Part shown: in pieces, positions 1 through 11,495 of the stretch
Position numbering within the stretch: the first letter of the stretch is position 1
How the letters are laid out: each line of letters starts with the position of its first letter
Assembly (NCBI GenBank): GCA_934045075.1
Contig: OW203740.1
Coordinates: 16,546,444-16,610,443, forward strand
Direction: 5' to 3'
Source of the DNA: Yponomeuta sedellus
Lineage: Eukaryota; Arthropoda; Insecta; Lepidoptera; Yponomeutidae
DNA: 64,000 nt
The notes under the pieces: generated by a model
What the model was told of the DNA's origin: nothing
What the model saw: the letters and a program-made list of their open reading frames with translations, nothing else
The model's database searches: none
Program-made: the position numbers and the translations under genes

Positions 1-403
1 AGGGGGCCTTCAGAAAGCGGGCCATGAAAAGGAAAACGCCTAACTCGCGCGAAACTTCCGTCAAAGCAAACTTGCCCCTGAAAAGGGAACTTGCTTGTAA
101 GTTAGTTATAACAGTTGCCTAATTTCGGGGTATCTTGTGCATCTTAAGCGCTGGAGGAAGTATCGGGTCTACGGGTGATACGGGTCGAGCGCTTGAAACT
201 TACAGGTAAGGACTTAGATAGAATATTCTTCGACTGGAAGAAATGCACGGTTGTTTACGTCAAAATAGCTGAATTCAGTTGGTACCCGGATTATAGACGA
301 TGGTGATTGTGAGCTTGGGGTTACAGAACCAATGGTGTTTTGTATTTCGATTCCGACGTGTTCCAATTAATTTGTTTCCAAGTTACGTATATTTTTTATT
401 ATA
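1..403. other. unannotated AT-rich sequence
   Basis: I see no coding frame, promoter or repeat that I can name. Only short ORFs without splice context occur. Confidence 0.4.
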
Positions 404-404
404 G

Positions 405-520
405 TGGCAAACAATTCGCTAACTGTAAAGGAAGGGAAACATCGTTAGGAAACACATGAGCGTCTGAGGTGTTCACGTATATCTCAATGCTTGAAATTTT
501 CAATAGCAACAATGGGCATT
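405..520 (+). repeat. G-SINE fragment
   Basis: The stretch carries the G-family core: a 'gaaggaaaacatcgt'-like motif, then 'gtctgaggtgttca', then 'gcttgaaattttcaat'. The tRNA-like head and the CT-rich tail are missing. The family is defined by better copies at 4725, 28965 and 52425. Confidence 0.55.
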
Positions 521-948
521 GATCAGGGAGGCATCGACTGTCGTAAAGTGAAAAGCATTTTGAGGAATAGGGATACTGATTACTATTAGGGGTTTAAATA
601 GGTAAAATAAAAACGGATTATTAATATTTATCGAAAAATAATGTTCACTAAATTTTTCTTTCAAAGACGTCATTATTGGCTCTAAAGCGGAAGTTCCATT
701 GCCTACAAATATAAAAAAATCGTCAACAACAACATTTGTCAAACAACAACTTTTTCTTTATCATGAATAAATTCAATGAACGTAGTTCATAATGCCAGTG
801 GTGACGTCATACTTACAAAACTTTAAATAATCAATAAAACAATTATTACATCAAAAATTAAGAAAATATTCAAATTGGTTTCTTATATTAGTCTATATTT
901 TAGATGTATAGAATAAAAAATAGGATGTGACAATGCCCATCATTGTTC
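521..948. other. unannotated AT-rich sequence
   Basis: AT-rich sequence with no supported gene or recognised repeat. Confidence 0.4.
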
Positions 949-1075
949 TTCTTCTACTTTTTCAGGCTATATTAGTCCACCGCTGGACATAGCCCTCCCC
1001 TAATGAGTGCCATGCAGCCCTGCCATCAGCTTGCCGCATCCAGCATCTGTCTAGTTCTTCTTCAGCATTTGTTTA
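949..1075 (-). mobile_element. RTE LINE 3' end fragment
   Basis: Read on the minus strand this ends in the RTE tail 'gtggactaatatagcctg' followed by a purine run. The 'gatgctggatgcggcaagc' coding end matches the copies at 12728 and 21395. It is about 130 bp and severely 5'-truncated. A short piece of G-SINE core follows at about 1110-1165. Confidence 0.65.
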
Positions 1076-1180
1076 TACACCGTTAGACGTATGCCTCTTC
1101 ATTTCTCGATGTATGTGCTTTAAATCGCCAAATCGCGGTGGGCACATGTCGTGATTAAGCCTTTATTATACTCTTTCTTT

Positions 1181-1547
1181 AAAGCGCTCGTGGCCAAGTG
1201 GCATCGAATGATTGGAATCAATCACTTGGGTTAAGCAACAAAAGGCGATTTCACGTTCTGGATGGGTGACTATCCCGTGACTAACGCTAGTGACATTTTT
1301 CTGACCGCTTTCGTGCTTAGCAAGGCACGCTTAGCCGTTACTGTTGGCTGTCATGTAATGGCAGTCGTTAAGCCATGTCAGAGGCCTTATGGGCGGCTTC
1401 ATAACTTCTGACAGTAAGGCCCGCCACTGCCTTACAATCCTCCACCAACCCGGACTTGGCCCCCGTGGTGAAGTATGGCCTAACCTTCCTGCGATGCGCT
1501 GCGACCCGTGCCCCAGCAGTGGGGACATACCAAGGGTCGATATCAAA
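1181..1547 (+). repeat. 5S-SINE, nearly full length, diverged
   Basis: The head 'gcgctcgtggcc' is followed by 'gttaagcaac' and 'ggatgggtga', which match the internal promoter of 5S rRNA genes. Then come the family body and the tail 'ccccagcagtggggacata'. The copy is old: the 'caggcgcggtca' segment is scrambled. The small ORFs here are shadows of the repeat. Confidence 0.75.
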
Positions 1548-1860
1548 TACTATTTCTCTCCGAGAAGATCTGCACTCTGCTAATGGACGTATATATGCAT
1601 AGTGGCCGTGTAGTCTTATTACTTATTACTACAACCTGCACTTTATTTTTAGTTAGCACTTAATATAAAATACCTATAAGCAAATGTACATTGTTTGTTA
1701 AGTTTGTCTTCATACAATATACGAGGACACACAACTACTTAGACGTGACTTCTACTTTCCAACATATATCCTTCGCCATACATCCTGGTACCACAATAAT
1801 TCTTATTTTATGTATTATGTATGAGTAATTCAGTTCTTTAAGAATGTTTATAATCTTTTT

Positions 1861-2106
1861 CTTCTTCTTGTTCAGGCTATATTAGTCCACTGCTGGACAT
1901 AGCCCTCTCCTAATGAGTGCCATAGCGCAAGGTTGTGCCATCATTGGGGGGGTAATGCCCATAATGCGGGTAGGGGATCGCAGTTTGGTGGAATTGTACT
2001 GCAGGGCGCTGCTACCCACCCCCCAGTTTGTTTCCCTTAGTCGCCTTTTACGACACCCGCGGGAAGAATTTGGGTTGGTGCTATTCTCTAAGCCGACACC
2101 ACATAG
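1861..2106 (-). repeat. C-SINE copy
   Basis: Minus-strand copy running from 'gtgtcggc' (near 2100) to the 'cagcagtggactaatatagc' tail and a GAA-rich end at 1861. About 20 bp between 'cataat' and 'gcgggt' are missing compared with other copies. Confidence 0.75.
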
Positions 2107-2160
2107 AATAATATATTATAATATAATAATATAATATATTATATATGTTTATAATATAGG
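2107..2160. repeat. AT-only low-complexity tract
   Basis: Almost pure A/T with repeated 'ataata' and 'tatatt' words directly after the C-SINE head. Confidence 0.6.
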
Positions 2161-2534
2161 TTTGTAACTCTTACTCGCATATTGCAACATTTTTTACTAA
2201 TATTACTGAGTGGTAATATAATCTGGTAAGAGTGAAATTAGAAAACCAACTTACCGGCATTGGATACGACATTGGTTCAATTTGGGTCCATTTAGATTAC
2301 GGTTGCTTCACTTAAATTTTTAGAAAGGCTTGCGTCTTGCGTCATACAAGTTGCTCTATCGCTTCCCCAGCCGGAAGTTTTGTACGCTCTTTACAAACAA
2401 TCCTTGGGTAATGAGCCATAAGGGCTTGTCCCAATAAACGCGTTGCGAGTAAGCGAAGCGTCAAGAGATGCCAGCAATGAAGAAAATGCTTAAAAGTACC
2501 TAAAGACTTGTCACCAGTTAGCCAAAAAGCTAGC

Positions 2535-2541
2535 AAAAATG
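2535..2541. repeat. target-site duplication, left
   Basis: 'aaaaatg', repeated exactly at 3795-3801 outside the other inverted arm. Confidence 0.7.
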
Positions 2542-3794
2542 GGGTTCTTCCACGTAGTCCAACTATTTTGTCAAACTGATTTGAACACGTGGAAAATTCG
2601 TTCCTCGTGGTCAAATTAAAGTAATATCCTTACTGTATAAGATTCTAAATGCCAAAAAGTACAGTCAAACCATAGTCAAACTATTTTGTCAGACTGATTT
2701 AACCACGTGGAATTATGTTTCCGCATTGTCAAATTAGTAAAATGCCCTTATTCCGTACCGACCAACTAAACGAATCAACTAGTTGTTCCGATCGGAACTC
2801 AATAGGTGGTTTAATTCCTGTCGGACTTCTCAGATCAACCATATTAAGCTTATATAAGAGTTCCCAACGGAAACACTGTGAAGTTTTATTCTTCACGGAA
2901 CAACTCGTTAAAAAAACCACAAAATAATAAACTTCATGCTTACGTATCTATTTAAATAAAAAAAATATCAACTTAACTAAACTTAAATCTTTGTGGCGAA
3001 CTAAATTCAGTACATAGGTATTGGCGGCCATTCACTACAAGTAAAAAAAAATCAAACATGTACTTATTGGGTTGTTTTCTCGTGTTCCTATTATTTTGTC
3101 CCGTTAACGGGTCCACGAGGCATGGTTATCCCTCGTGGTCCCGTTAGTAAAAATGATGCCTCCTGTGTAAAATTTTTCACTGGCCTGTCGCGTTTCTCTC
3201 CTCATCCCGATACTCACTTTCCTGAATATTATTTGTTTAATTGTTACCGTTTCATTTTAGAAATGAAGTACTGGGATTGCATAAAGTCATGGGTAGATAT
3301 TGTATAGTTGATTTGTCCGAGTCGAGTTTCGATGTTGGAAAAAGTACTAGGCTCTCACGGAAAGGTAGGAGTTAATTTTTATAAATAATCTATCCTCGAA
3401 TTTAAAAGTATTTTTTTTTATTATTCGCGATGCTCAGTTATACTTACGCATGCCCAGCGTGGGGATTATGGGCATTACCCCATATAAAGAATAAGACTTT
3501 ATAGTTGTTCCGTTGGGAACTCTTATATATAAGCTTAATATGGTTGATTTGAGTAGTTAGTCCGACAGGAATTAAACCACGTACTGAGCTCCCATCGGAA
3601 CAACTAGTTGATCAGTTTAGTTGGTCGGCACGAAATAAGCGCATTTTACTAGTTTGACTATGCGGAAACATAATTCCACGTGGTCAAATCAGCTTGACTA
3701 TGGTTTGACTGTACTTTTAATTTCACCACGAGGAACGAATTTTCCACGTGGTCAAATCAGTTTGACAAAATAGTTTGACTACGTGGAAGAACCC
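2542..3794. mobile_element. long-inverted-repeat DNA transposon, non-autonomous
   Basis: The element starts 'gggttcttccacgta' and ends with its reverse complement 'tacgtggaagaaccc'. The inverted arms span about 2542-2900 and 3480-3794 and stay colinear for over 300 bp, with a roughly 35-bp deletion in the right arm. Each arm holds two spaced copies of a 'cacgtggtcaaatcag-ttgac' motif, resembling subterminal repeats. The flanks are identical: 'aaaaatg' at 2535-2541 and 3795-3801. An 8-bp duplication 'caaaaatg' is possible if one terminal C is counted as target. The spacer (2905-3480) has no transposase; its only frame is an unrecognised 61-codon ORF at 3122-3307. Superfamily is unassigned: a 7-8 bp duplication fits hAT, P or Merlin, but the terminal bases decide none of them. 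Confidence 0.8.
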
Positions 3795-3801
3795 AAAAAT
3801 G
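3795..3801. repeat. target-site duplication, right
   Basis: Second copy of 'aaaaatg' bounding the 2542-3794 element. Confidence 0.7.
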
Positions 3802-3988
3802 CAATAAAGTTAGCTGAGGGCTTGTTCTAATCGAACAGGATGCGATTGAGTGATGCGACTATATCGTGAGGAAATTTCTTGAATTGATTTGCCATCCTAT
3901 TGACCTATTGATTTGTCTTTTCTGTGAGCTAGGCCGGCTAGTTATAAATAAAAAAATAATAATAATAAATATTTAAATATTTTATTAT

Positions 3989-4033
3989 TTTAAAAACCTA
4001 TTTAGAGGCTAAAAATTCCACCCATGCCGGGAT
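3989..4033 (+). repeat. FB-SINE terminal fragment
   Basis: Begins with the conserved terminus 'aaaaacctatttagaggct' and breaks off after 'gccgggatt'. Confidence 0.6.
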
Positions 4034-4369
4034 TGGACAATTAGTGCGCCATTCTTTGCAGGTGGATAAATATGTGTGTTTAAATATTATAATACGCAAT
4101 GTAAAATCATCATTGTAGTTTAAAGCGCGAAGCATGAAGTCCATACATTTATTGATTGCGTTGTATCTATGGGCGGGAATCTGTTATTAGCTCTTAGTAA
4201 CCTATTTTTTCAACTAGAATAATTTTATAAGCTGATGATTCTCCAATCCTTATAAATAAATAAATATGCTAGCACTAAAGGAAATACCTAGAGGTAGCTG
4301 ATATTTTATACTAATAGAATACGTTGTGAATGAGCGACGACGCCACCAAAAATGTTATCAATCATATCG

Positions 4370-4495
4370 AAGTTTAAGTTTCACGATTAATAGATTATGT
4401 GTAAAAAAAGATAACAAAGGAACTCTGTAGCTTAGATAAAACAAAGTTTTCTACTTAAAAAATATTACTCACGAACACTAGACACTTTCAACATT
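4370..4495. repeat. unnamed repeat, copy 1
   Basis: Shares 'attaatagattatgtg', 'actactcac'-like and 'aacactagaca' words in the same order with 20940-21092. The family is unclassified. Confidence 0.4.
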
Positions 4496-4587
4496 ATAAC
4501 CATTAAATGCCATCAATCTACTGTTTAAAACCAGACATCTTTGTCTGCTTTAATAATATTTAATGTCTTAGTAAGCTTTCTACATGG

Positions 4588-4660
4588 TGTTGCCCACGGT
4601 TGAACCAAAGTTTTGACCAAGCAACCATGGACCGGATGACGCAGCGTGGGCAGGACATAT
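4588..4660. repeat. hairpin-ended repeat fragment
   Basis: 'ttgcccacg' and 'cagcgtgggca' form inverted ends. Its reverse complement is similar to 38095-38140 ('acccacgctgcatcg'). It may be the end of a DNA element. Confidence 0.35.
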
Positions 4661-4724
4661 ATTACCTGAGTTTTGTTAATTACAAATTAGAAAAAGAACA
4701 GTATTTTTGAATTCATACATAATT

Positions 4725-4931
4725 ATCTTATTTATGGTAAGCCCCAGGTTCGATTCCCAGTGCGGGCTTTGACTTTGCTACCAATGACTTTGTTTTTTAA
4801 GTTACGCTATTGTAATACCACTCCTAAATGTGAAGGAAAACATCGTCAGGAAACCTAAGTGTCTGAGGTGTTCAAATACTTTAGCGCCTTAAATTGCTAA
4901 TCCACGGTGGGCACAGGTGGTAATTGAGAAC

Positions 4932-4967
<36 letters not shown>

Positions 4968-5015
4968 AGAAGGCATATGCGCTGGAGTGGGACGTATATA
5001 GACTACTGTATCGTA
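4725..5015 (+). repeat. G-SINE, long copy
   Basis: Has a B-box-like 'ggttcgattcc', the core 'gaaggaaaacatcgtc', a perfect (CT)n run at about 4934-4964, 'gagagaaggc' and the ending 'gtgggacgtatata'. The 5' A-box half of the tRNA-like region is degraded. Confidence 0.7.
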
Positions 5016-5683
5016 GATATCGGCGGGAACGGGTACATAGGAAGGCGTTTAATGAAAATCGTTTGTGCGTTCGAATAAAAATTAAAGAAATATGATTTCC
5101 GTGCGCATACTACATTTTACAAAGCCATGACAGCAAGAAGTCAAAAAAGACGAAAGAAAATCGTTTTCCTTTTCCAATATAAAAAACTAAGCTGACCAGC
5201 GAGCCGCGATGACGTGCCATTCGGCCAGTACGCTGCTGCAGTCCTGAACAATTACATAAAAATATCGCAAAAATCTTTCGAAACTCATTCGAAATGCGCG
5301 GGTTTTCCTTAAATTTCTCGGTCCAATTTCATCGCCTGCGTCGCTTGCTCACTCGCATCGCTAGCTATTAGGCGAAGGCCTAAAGTTAATACTGAATGGC
5401 TGAGCGCTCAGAAATTAACAAGTTGCCAAGCAAGGAAGTTAGTTGGCAGGTGAATTTTGCGCCCATCGCGCTTAGTTGCCACTTGGGGCTGAGAGATTAA
5501 GGTTCCAATATTGGGGAGGGTTCTCAACGAGTTAATACAAAGGACTAAATCATTCGCCAGGATACTTGTCAAGATGGGAGATACAGGCCTTTTGAGCGAT
5601 AGCGGTTGTTAAATTTTGTCGAGACTGTGGCTGTTAAAGGAAAGCGTTATATTTTTACGTGTAGGTATGTATTAGTCATTAGC
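5016..5683. other. unannotated region
   Basis: Relatively CpG-containing sequence around 5200-5540 with a short palindrome 'ctgagcgctcag' near 5402. I see no coding frame or known repeat. Confidence 0.35.
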
Positions 5684-5832
5684 CATGTCAGAGGCCATAT
5701 GGCGGCTTAATAACTTGTGACGGTGAAGCCCGCCACTCAATCCTCCACCAACCCGGACCTGGCTTCTGTGGTGGAATATGGCATAACCTTCCTGCAATGC
5801 TGGAAGAGACCCGACATACAAGGGTTGATAAC
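5684..5832 (+). repeat. 5S-SINE 3' fragment
   Basis: Only the body and tail remain, from 'catgtcagaggcc' to 'acaagggttgataacg'. Both the 5S-like head and the 'ccccagcagtgg' word are lost. Confidence 0.65.
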
Positions 5833-7490
5833 GTATATCATGTACCACTCAATATCTGATTATTGATCATTTAAGCATTTGGCTGCATCAAGCAGTCAAA
5901 TGATTGGGTACATAAAACACTGTAATGGGACTCATTTTGCACACAAAAATGTACGCTCATAAGCTTCAAAAGGCTTAATTGTAAGCCTTCAATGATCAAT
6001 CGATATTAACGGCTATCGAATGGAAATTGGGAGCGATTATTTTCAACGCGGGGATATGCCAATACAACGACTTTATCTGCTGTCAATGTGTACAGTTAAC
6101 ACCTGACGAAAGTTGTATTTTTCTTCCAGCCACCATTTATAAGATTATTTTTACGGTCAATTGTTTGTTACAAATATTTACGTCCAATGTACAAGAAACC
6201 GAATTTTCACCACGTTAATTAAATTACTGAAAGCCAAGTCTAGACACACAACACTGACTACGTCCGCGGACAAGTCCAATGATAAGGCGCGTGGTTCGTA
6301 TTATATGAGTATATATGGGTATCGCAAATGATTAAGAAATACTAGAGTTATATTTTGTCTTATTGTTCTCTGCTTATAGTCTACTAAGCAATAGCATAGA
6401 AAATGGTAGAACTAGTGCACGCTTCGCACAAAGTGTGTGCCATTCAAATGACATAGCAATGCAATCGTTTTCAAAAATCACGGTTATTGGAATTACTTCG
6501 TGTCATAATTTACGTTTTACGTAATGCATTGCAGATAAAAGTATCCTTATAGTTTTATTTTCTACATTTTTCTCAACTGATAATTTGATTCAATACGCAT
6601 ATTGAAATAAGTTTTTGTTTTCGCTAATGCCAAATATACATAAAAAAGTTATATTTTGCAAAGCACGCATATTTATCTTAAAATGGTGCTGCACCTAGGA
6701 TTGTCTTTATAGAAAAGAACTCGTCAACATTTAGTACAATGTTCAATTCAATTCAATTCTTGTTTATGGCACCCTCTAGGATTCTGCCAGTGTCAAGTTT
6801 GTGGAGATGGCACTTTTTTTTTCCACTAGTCGCGCACCTCGCAAATTGCAGTAGATAAGTTGAGGAACTTATAGTAACCAAAAATTATTAAACATAATAA
6901 AATAGTACATAAATATTATGAAACCACTAAATAATATATATCTACAGTTTTATATTGTTAGATTTAATAAAATTACATAAAATTTTAATAAAAGGGGAAA
7001 ATACAAGGGGCAACACCGATCGAATGGAATATAAAATTTTGTATTGTGATGAACTGATACGACATTTTGTGTCCATGTAGACGACTCTTAAGTGTCAATA
7101 TGTATGCAATTGACATCCGGAGTAGCTTAAGAAAAGTAAAAATCAACGTCACTCGACTCAGTGGATAGGTGCTTACGTAATAATGCCCTTGGGCTGTGCT
7201 CAGGGTTGCCAGGTCTTTTTTTTAAAAAATACCGAACCGTGAGCAAAATAAACAAGTATTATTTTATCGTTTATTTAAACTATTGACTTTAAAATACAAA
7301 GTACCGATAAACAAGCTAATCTCTCTCTGTACTCTGTACCCTGGTTTCAGAATCAGGTTGTTCTGTAATTTTAAATGACAAAATGAACAAAAGTGCCAAA
7401 TTTCAAATTCGTAACTTCGCAGTTTTCTACCAATTCTCACGTTCCTACGATGCTAAAAAGTAGAAGAACGTGTGCACAAAGCAAAATTTG
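5833..7490. other. unannotated AT-rich region
   Basis: About 6240-6330 resembles Penelope-like flank words ('gataaggcgcgtg', 'gtatcgc-aatgattaagaaatac'). About 6745-6800 has 'ttcaattcaattc' next to 'ttgtttatggcaccctc', a LINE-3'-end-like stretch. The rest shows nothing I can name. Confidence 0.35.
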
Positions 7491-7494
7491 CATC

Positions 7495-7745
7495 ACATTA
7501 AAGTAGCACAAAGCGCTATAAAGCGAGCCACGCTAGGTCTGGGGCCAGATTGGATACTCAATGTCATCCGTCGCTGGATAAAAGTCAATAATATTGGCGA
7601 AAAATCAATGAGTACCCGGAACCGGCGTGCGTGCAACGACTTATGAACGTTGATGAAGCGAAAGTAATTTATCAGGATCGTGGCAAGTGGTAGTTCCTGG
7701 TCTCTGCCCACCCCTCTGGGATACAGGCGTAAGGTTGTGTATGTA
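7495..7745 (+). mobile_element. LINE 3' terminal fragment (family F)
   Basis: Matches the family-F end: 'atgaacgttgatgaagcgaa', 'caggatcgtggcaagtgg', 'cctctgggatacaggcg' and a TATG-repeat tail. In the best copies the sequence translates to a LINE ORF2 carboxyl end, but this copy is disrupted. Confidence 0.6.
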
Positions 7746-7750
7746 TGATT

Positions 7751-7912
7751 ATATTATTTTTAAAGCACTAACCCGTGCTAAGAATAATTTTAAAAACCTA
7801 TTTAGAGGCTGAGCTAATGGGCAACTCACCAGCATCAGTGAAATTTCTAACCTCTTTACAATATTCTCTGTATTCAAAATTTTGAAATAGACGCCTAGTT
7901 TAAATTGTAACC
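7751..7912 (-). repeat. FB-SINE deletion copy
   Basis: The 3' terminus (reverse complement of 'gttagtgcattaaaa') lies at 7760. After the 'cctatttagaggct' block most of the tRNA-like part is deleted, joining directly to 'gagctaatgggcaactcac'. Confidence 0.65.
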
Positions 7913-8075
7913 TCAAGGACCTCATTTCTACTGCACTAATTCTACTTTCTTGCTTCTTTTGCCACACCCAAGTCTCGCTTCCATACACAAGTGATAGGAC
8001 CAGCACACCACTATGAAAAGCCAATCTAGCTCTTTTGGAGATGTGTCGGCTGCACACAATGGAGTGCAAGGTATA
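7880..8075 (-). pseudogene. LINE reverse transcriptase C-terminal remnant
   Basis: The minus-strand translation contains 'LVYGSETWVWQKKQESRIS' and 'AVEMRSLRL', the connection region that follows the reverse transcriptase domain in RTE-like LINEs. There is no catalytic domain, and the frame continues into a C-SINE on one side and FB-SINE sequence on the other. Short, dead fragment. Confidence 0.6.
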
Positions 8076-8134
8076 AAAAAAATAAAAATACTGAAGTAAT
8101 AAGCCGAAATTATACTGTAATAAGCTAAAATAAT

Positions 8135-8395
8135 GTTGTGCTGTGTGGTGTCGGCCTAGAGAATAGCACCAACCCAATTCTTCCCGCGGATGTCGTAAAA
8201 GGCGACTAAGGGACACAAACCGGGGGGTGGGCAGCAGCGCCCCCTGCAGTACAATTCCACCGAACTGCGATCCCCAACCCGCATGCCCAGCGAGGGGATT
8301 ATGAACATTACCCCTATGATAGCACAACGTGGCGCTCTTTAGGGGAGGGCTATGTCCAGCAGTGGACTAGTATAGCCTGACGACGAAGCTAAAAT
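8135..8395 (+). repeat. C-SINE, full length, with TSD
   Basis: Intact copy from 'gctgtgtggtgtcggcc' to 'gcctgacgacg'. It is bracketed by a perfect 13-bp duplication 'aagctaaaataat' at 8122-8134 and 8396-8408, which fixes both ends. No convincing tRNA A/B boxes or 5S-like C box were found in the head. Confidence 0.85.
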
Positions 8396-8659
8396 AATAC
8401 TTCTATTAAAAAATATCGGTCTAACTTTACCGTGGACTGTACCCACCGATCGAGTGTGAGTCGCATAATTTATACAAATTTATAGCTCTCGGTCGGATTC
8501 GACCTATGATTGTGGTCTGCTAAAGTGCTCTCACCAATAGGTAACATGAATAACGTAGATAATAATTTTATTATTATTTAGGCATGTATTAATTTATACC
8601 TTTGTAATAATCTTGTATATTTGTACATCTACTTCCTTCTTCAATATATTAGTCCAGTC

Positions 8660-9190
<531 letters not shown>

Positions 9191-9309
9191 TATTCTAACT
9201 CCGTTTTATTATTGCGTCATTCCACTTCCCATGCGAGGCGTTTTAGGATATGAGAGTAATTTATTTAAGCCAGACAGCAACTAAACGAAGGATATAACTA
9301 TTGTGAAAT

Positions 9310-9512
9310 TAACATAACATAAAATACTGCCACATACATTGCTTTAGGCCCCACACTAGGACACCCTGTGTCGTGGGAACCAGAAACAGCGACATCACAA
9401 ACATGTAAACATCTAAGGCCTGAGGTTTATTTTTCGTCCTCAGCCGAGGATCGAACCCGGGACCTCTTGCATGGCAAGCAAATGCGCTACCGCTGTGCCA
9501 CAGAGTTCGTCA
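9310..9512 (-). repeat. D-SINE (tRNA-derived), full length
   Basis: On the minus strand 'tgtggcacagcggtagcgc' is a good A box and 'gggttcgatcc' a good B box. The body 'gatgtcgctgtttctggttcc' and the 'gtgggg' tail end region follow. Confidence 0.75.
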
Positions 9513-9690
9513 ATTATAGTAGCAATACGACTCGCTAATAGTGAAGGAAAACAGAGTGAGGAAACCTGAGTGGCTGAGGTGTTCAAATACCTCAGCGCTT
9601 GAAATTTTCAATCCGCGGTATTCTCTCTCTCTCTCTCTCTCTCTCTATAAGAAAAGGCTTGTGACCTGCAGTGAGACGTTTATAGGCTAC
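9513..9690 (+). repeat. G-SINE core and tail
   Basis: The core 'gaggaaacctgagtg', 'cctcagcgcttgaaatt', a (CT)n run at about 9624-9648 and the 'gtgagacgtttataggcta' end are present. The tRNA-like head is replaced by the D-SINE. Confidence 0.65.
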
Positions 9691-9786
9691 ATAAAAAAAG
9701 TAAAATTATACCTACATGCTAGTAACAATTTAATCACATTTTATATTATTCACAAAATTATAACTATGGTATAATAATATAGCGCG

Positions 9787-10150
9787 CAAGCGCTCGTGGC
9801 TTAGGCGAACCGAGTGATTGGAATCAATCACTTGAGTTAAGCAACAACAGGCGCGGACAGGTACAGGATGGGTGACCGTCCCGTGACTACCGCTAGTAGC
9901 ATTTCCGAGCGCTTCCGTGCCTCGCAAAGCACGTTAAGTCGTTGGTGCCAGCTGTCATATAATGGCAGTCGTTAAGCCATGTCAGAGGCCTTATGGGCGG
10001 CTTGATAATTTCTGACAGTAAGGCCCGCCCCTGTCTTACAGTCCTCCACCAACCCGGACTTGGCCCCCGTGGTGGAGTATGGCCTAACCTTCCTGCGATG
10101 CAGGAATAGACCCGTGTCGCAGCAGTGGCGACATACAAGGGTTGATAACG
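9787..10150 (+). repeat. 5S-SINE, near full length
   Basis: Head 'gcgctcgtggcttaggcgaa', 5S-like 'gagttaagcaac' and 'ggatgggtgacc', then the complete body to 'acaagggttgataacg'. It has few changes from the best copy at 60881. Confidence 0.85.
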
Positions 10151-10152
10151 TA

Positions 10153-10225
10153 GCACGCATGGTAATTAAGCCCATTGTCTCTCTCTGAGAGAAGGCCTGT
10201 GCTTGCAGTGGGACGTTTATTGGTT
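10153..10225 (+). repeat. G-SINE tail fragment
   Basis: 'attaagcccat', 'tctctgagagaaggcctg' and 'gcagtgggacgtttat' are present. Only the 3' end of the family remains, abutting the 5S-SINE. Confidence 0.55.
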
Positions 10226-10304
10226 ATATAAATAGGCTACAAAAATGTAGCCTACCACGGATTTTGAAAAAAAAAATTATATTAAACTCTACAACAACTA
10301 CTTT

Positions 10305-10466
10305 GTAGACTTTTAGTCCGAATTTACTTACGGGTGTGAGACGAGCAACCGACGACGCGAGCTCTGTCTCTGCTCACCATAATTAAGCTCTGCAAATCGG
10401 AGCGAAACCTGGTCGGACTTTTCCGATATAACAACACCCGTAAGCAAATCCGGACTAAAAGTCTAC
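10305..10466. mobile_element. MITE with 33-bp terminal inverted repeats
   Basis: Left end 10305-10337 ('gtagacttttagtccg...') and right end 10434-10466 ('...cggactaaaagtctac') pair with only two mismatches. No coding capacity. A second copy, cut short by a C-SINE, is at 39540-39670. The TSD is not certain. Confidence 0.75.
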
Positions 10467-10468
10467 AA

Positions 10469-10789
10469 TGTGTGGTGCTTACGAAATTTTTAGTTCAAAA
10501 ACAACTACTTTATCCATAAATTACAGATGAGGGTTCAAACAAATTATTTCAAAAATGTTAGCTCGCAAAATAGACGCATAACTTTACTCTCAATATTTTT
10601 TTGGCATATACAGAGCAAAATTCACAAAAATGCTACGCTTGATTAGGATCCAGCTGATTTGAATACGCGCGTTGAAACAACGGATTCATTTTGTAAAAAT
10701 AGTTTTGGAAATTTCAATAGGGTATCGGGAGAAAAAAATTGGGCGTGTGTTCAAATGTTTTAGGCATTATTTAAATACTATTATATATC
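10469..10789. other. unannotated AT-rich region
   Basis: Nothing recognised. Confidence 0.35.
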
Positions 10790-10795
10790 AGCATA

Positions 10796-11103
10796 GAGAA
10801 CCAACGAGTCTGTTCTCTTAGAACTCTCGATCAAAAAATGCCTATCTACATTTCACCAAGAACAGACCATCAGTTTTTTTGGACACATCATGTGTTCTCC
10901 TAGGCATAGTTCCTCGCCAAGACTTATGATCACCGCCTAAGTAGATGGTACACGCGCCAGAGGAAGGTCACCGTCAAGATGGTCGGACGTCATAAAAGCG
11001 GCAGCCGGTAGCAGCCTGTGCCAAGCGAAAATCGTTTGCGGTGGAAACGAGCGACCCATGATCGTGATCCTCAGTTATGACGGAACGACGAAGAAGAAGA
11101 AGA
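10796..11103 (+). pseudogene. RTE-like LINE C-terminal remnant
   Basis: Frame-broken translation retains words such as 'ISPRTDHQFF' and 'RSPSRWSDVIKAA'-like codons ('aggtcaccgtcaagatggtc', 'ggacgtcataaaagcggcag'). It ends in 'gaacgacgaagaagaagaag', the same tail as 16878-16925 and 55345-55380. Frameshifts separate the blocks, so it is inactive. Confidence 0.6.
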
Positions 11104-11164
11104 TTTATATATAAATAAAAGTGAATTTAAGGATTTTTTTCCGGTTACATATTACAGGAAAGTA

Positions 11165-11495
11165 CTTCTGTGCTTCTCAAGACACGTTAAGCCGTTGGTG
11201 CCGGCTGTCACTTAATGGCAGTCGTTATGCCATGTCAGAGACCTTGTAGGCGGCTTGATAACTTCTGACAGTAAGGCCTGCCACTGTCGTACAATCAACC
11301 AACCTTGATTATATTATTTTTAATGCACTAACTTTATGCCAGACTGAACGTGTAAACTCCGTCTACGGATCGCCACTGTCTTACAACCTTCCACCGACCC
11401 GGACTTGGCCCCCGTGGTGGAGTATGGCCTAACCTTCCTGCGATGAGGAAAAGACCCGTGCCGCAGCCGTGAGGACATACAAGGGTTGATATGGA
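11165..11495 (+). repeat. 5S-SINE, headless and rearranged
   Basis: The body starts at 'aagacacgttaagccg'. Between 11298 and 11365 a foreign piece with FB-SINE-like 'tttttaatgcactaac' interrupts it. The tail resumes at 'cactgtcttacaa' and ends 'caagggttgat'. Confidence 0.65.
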
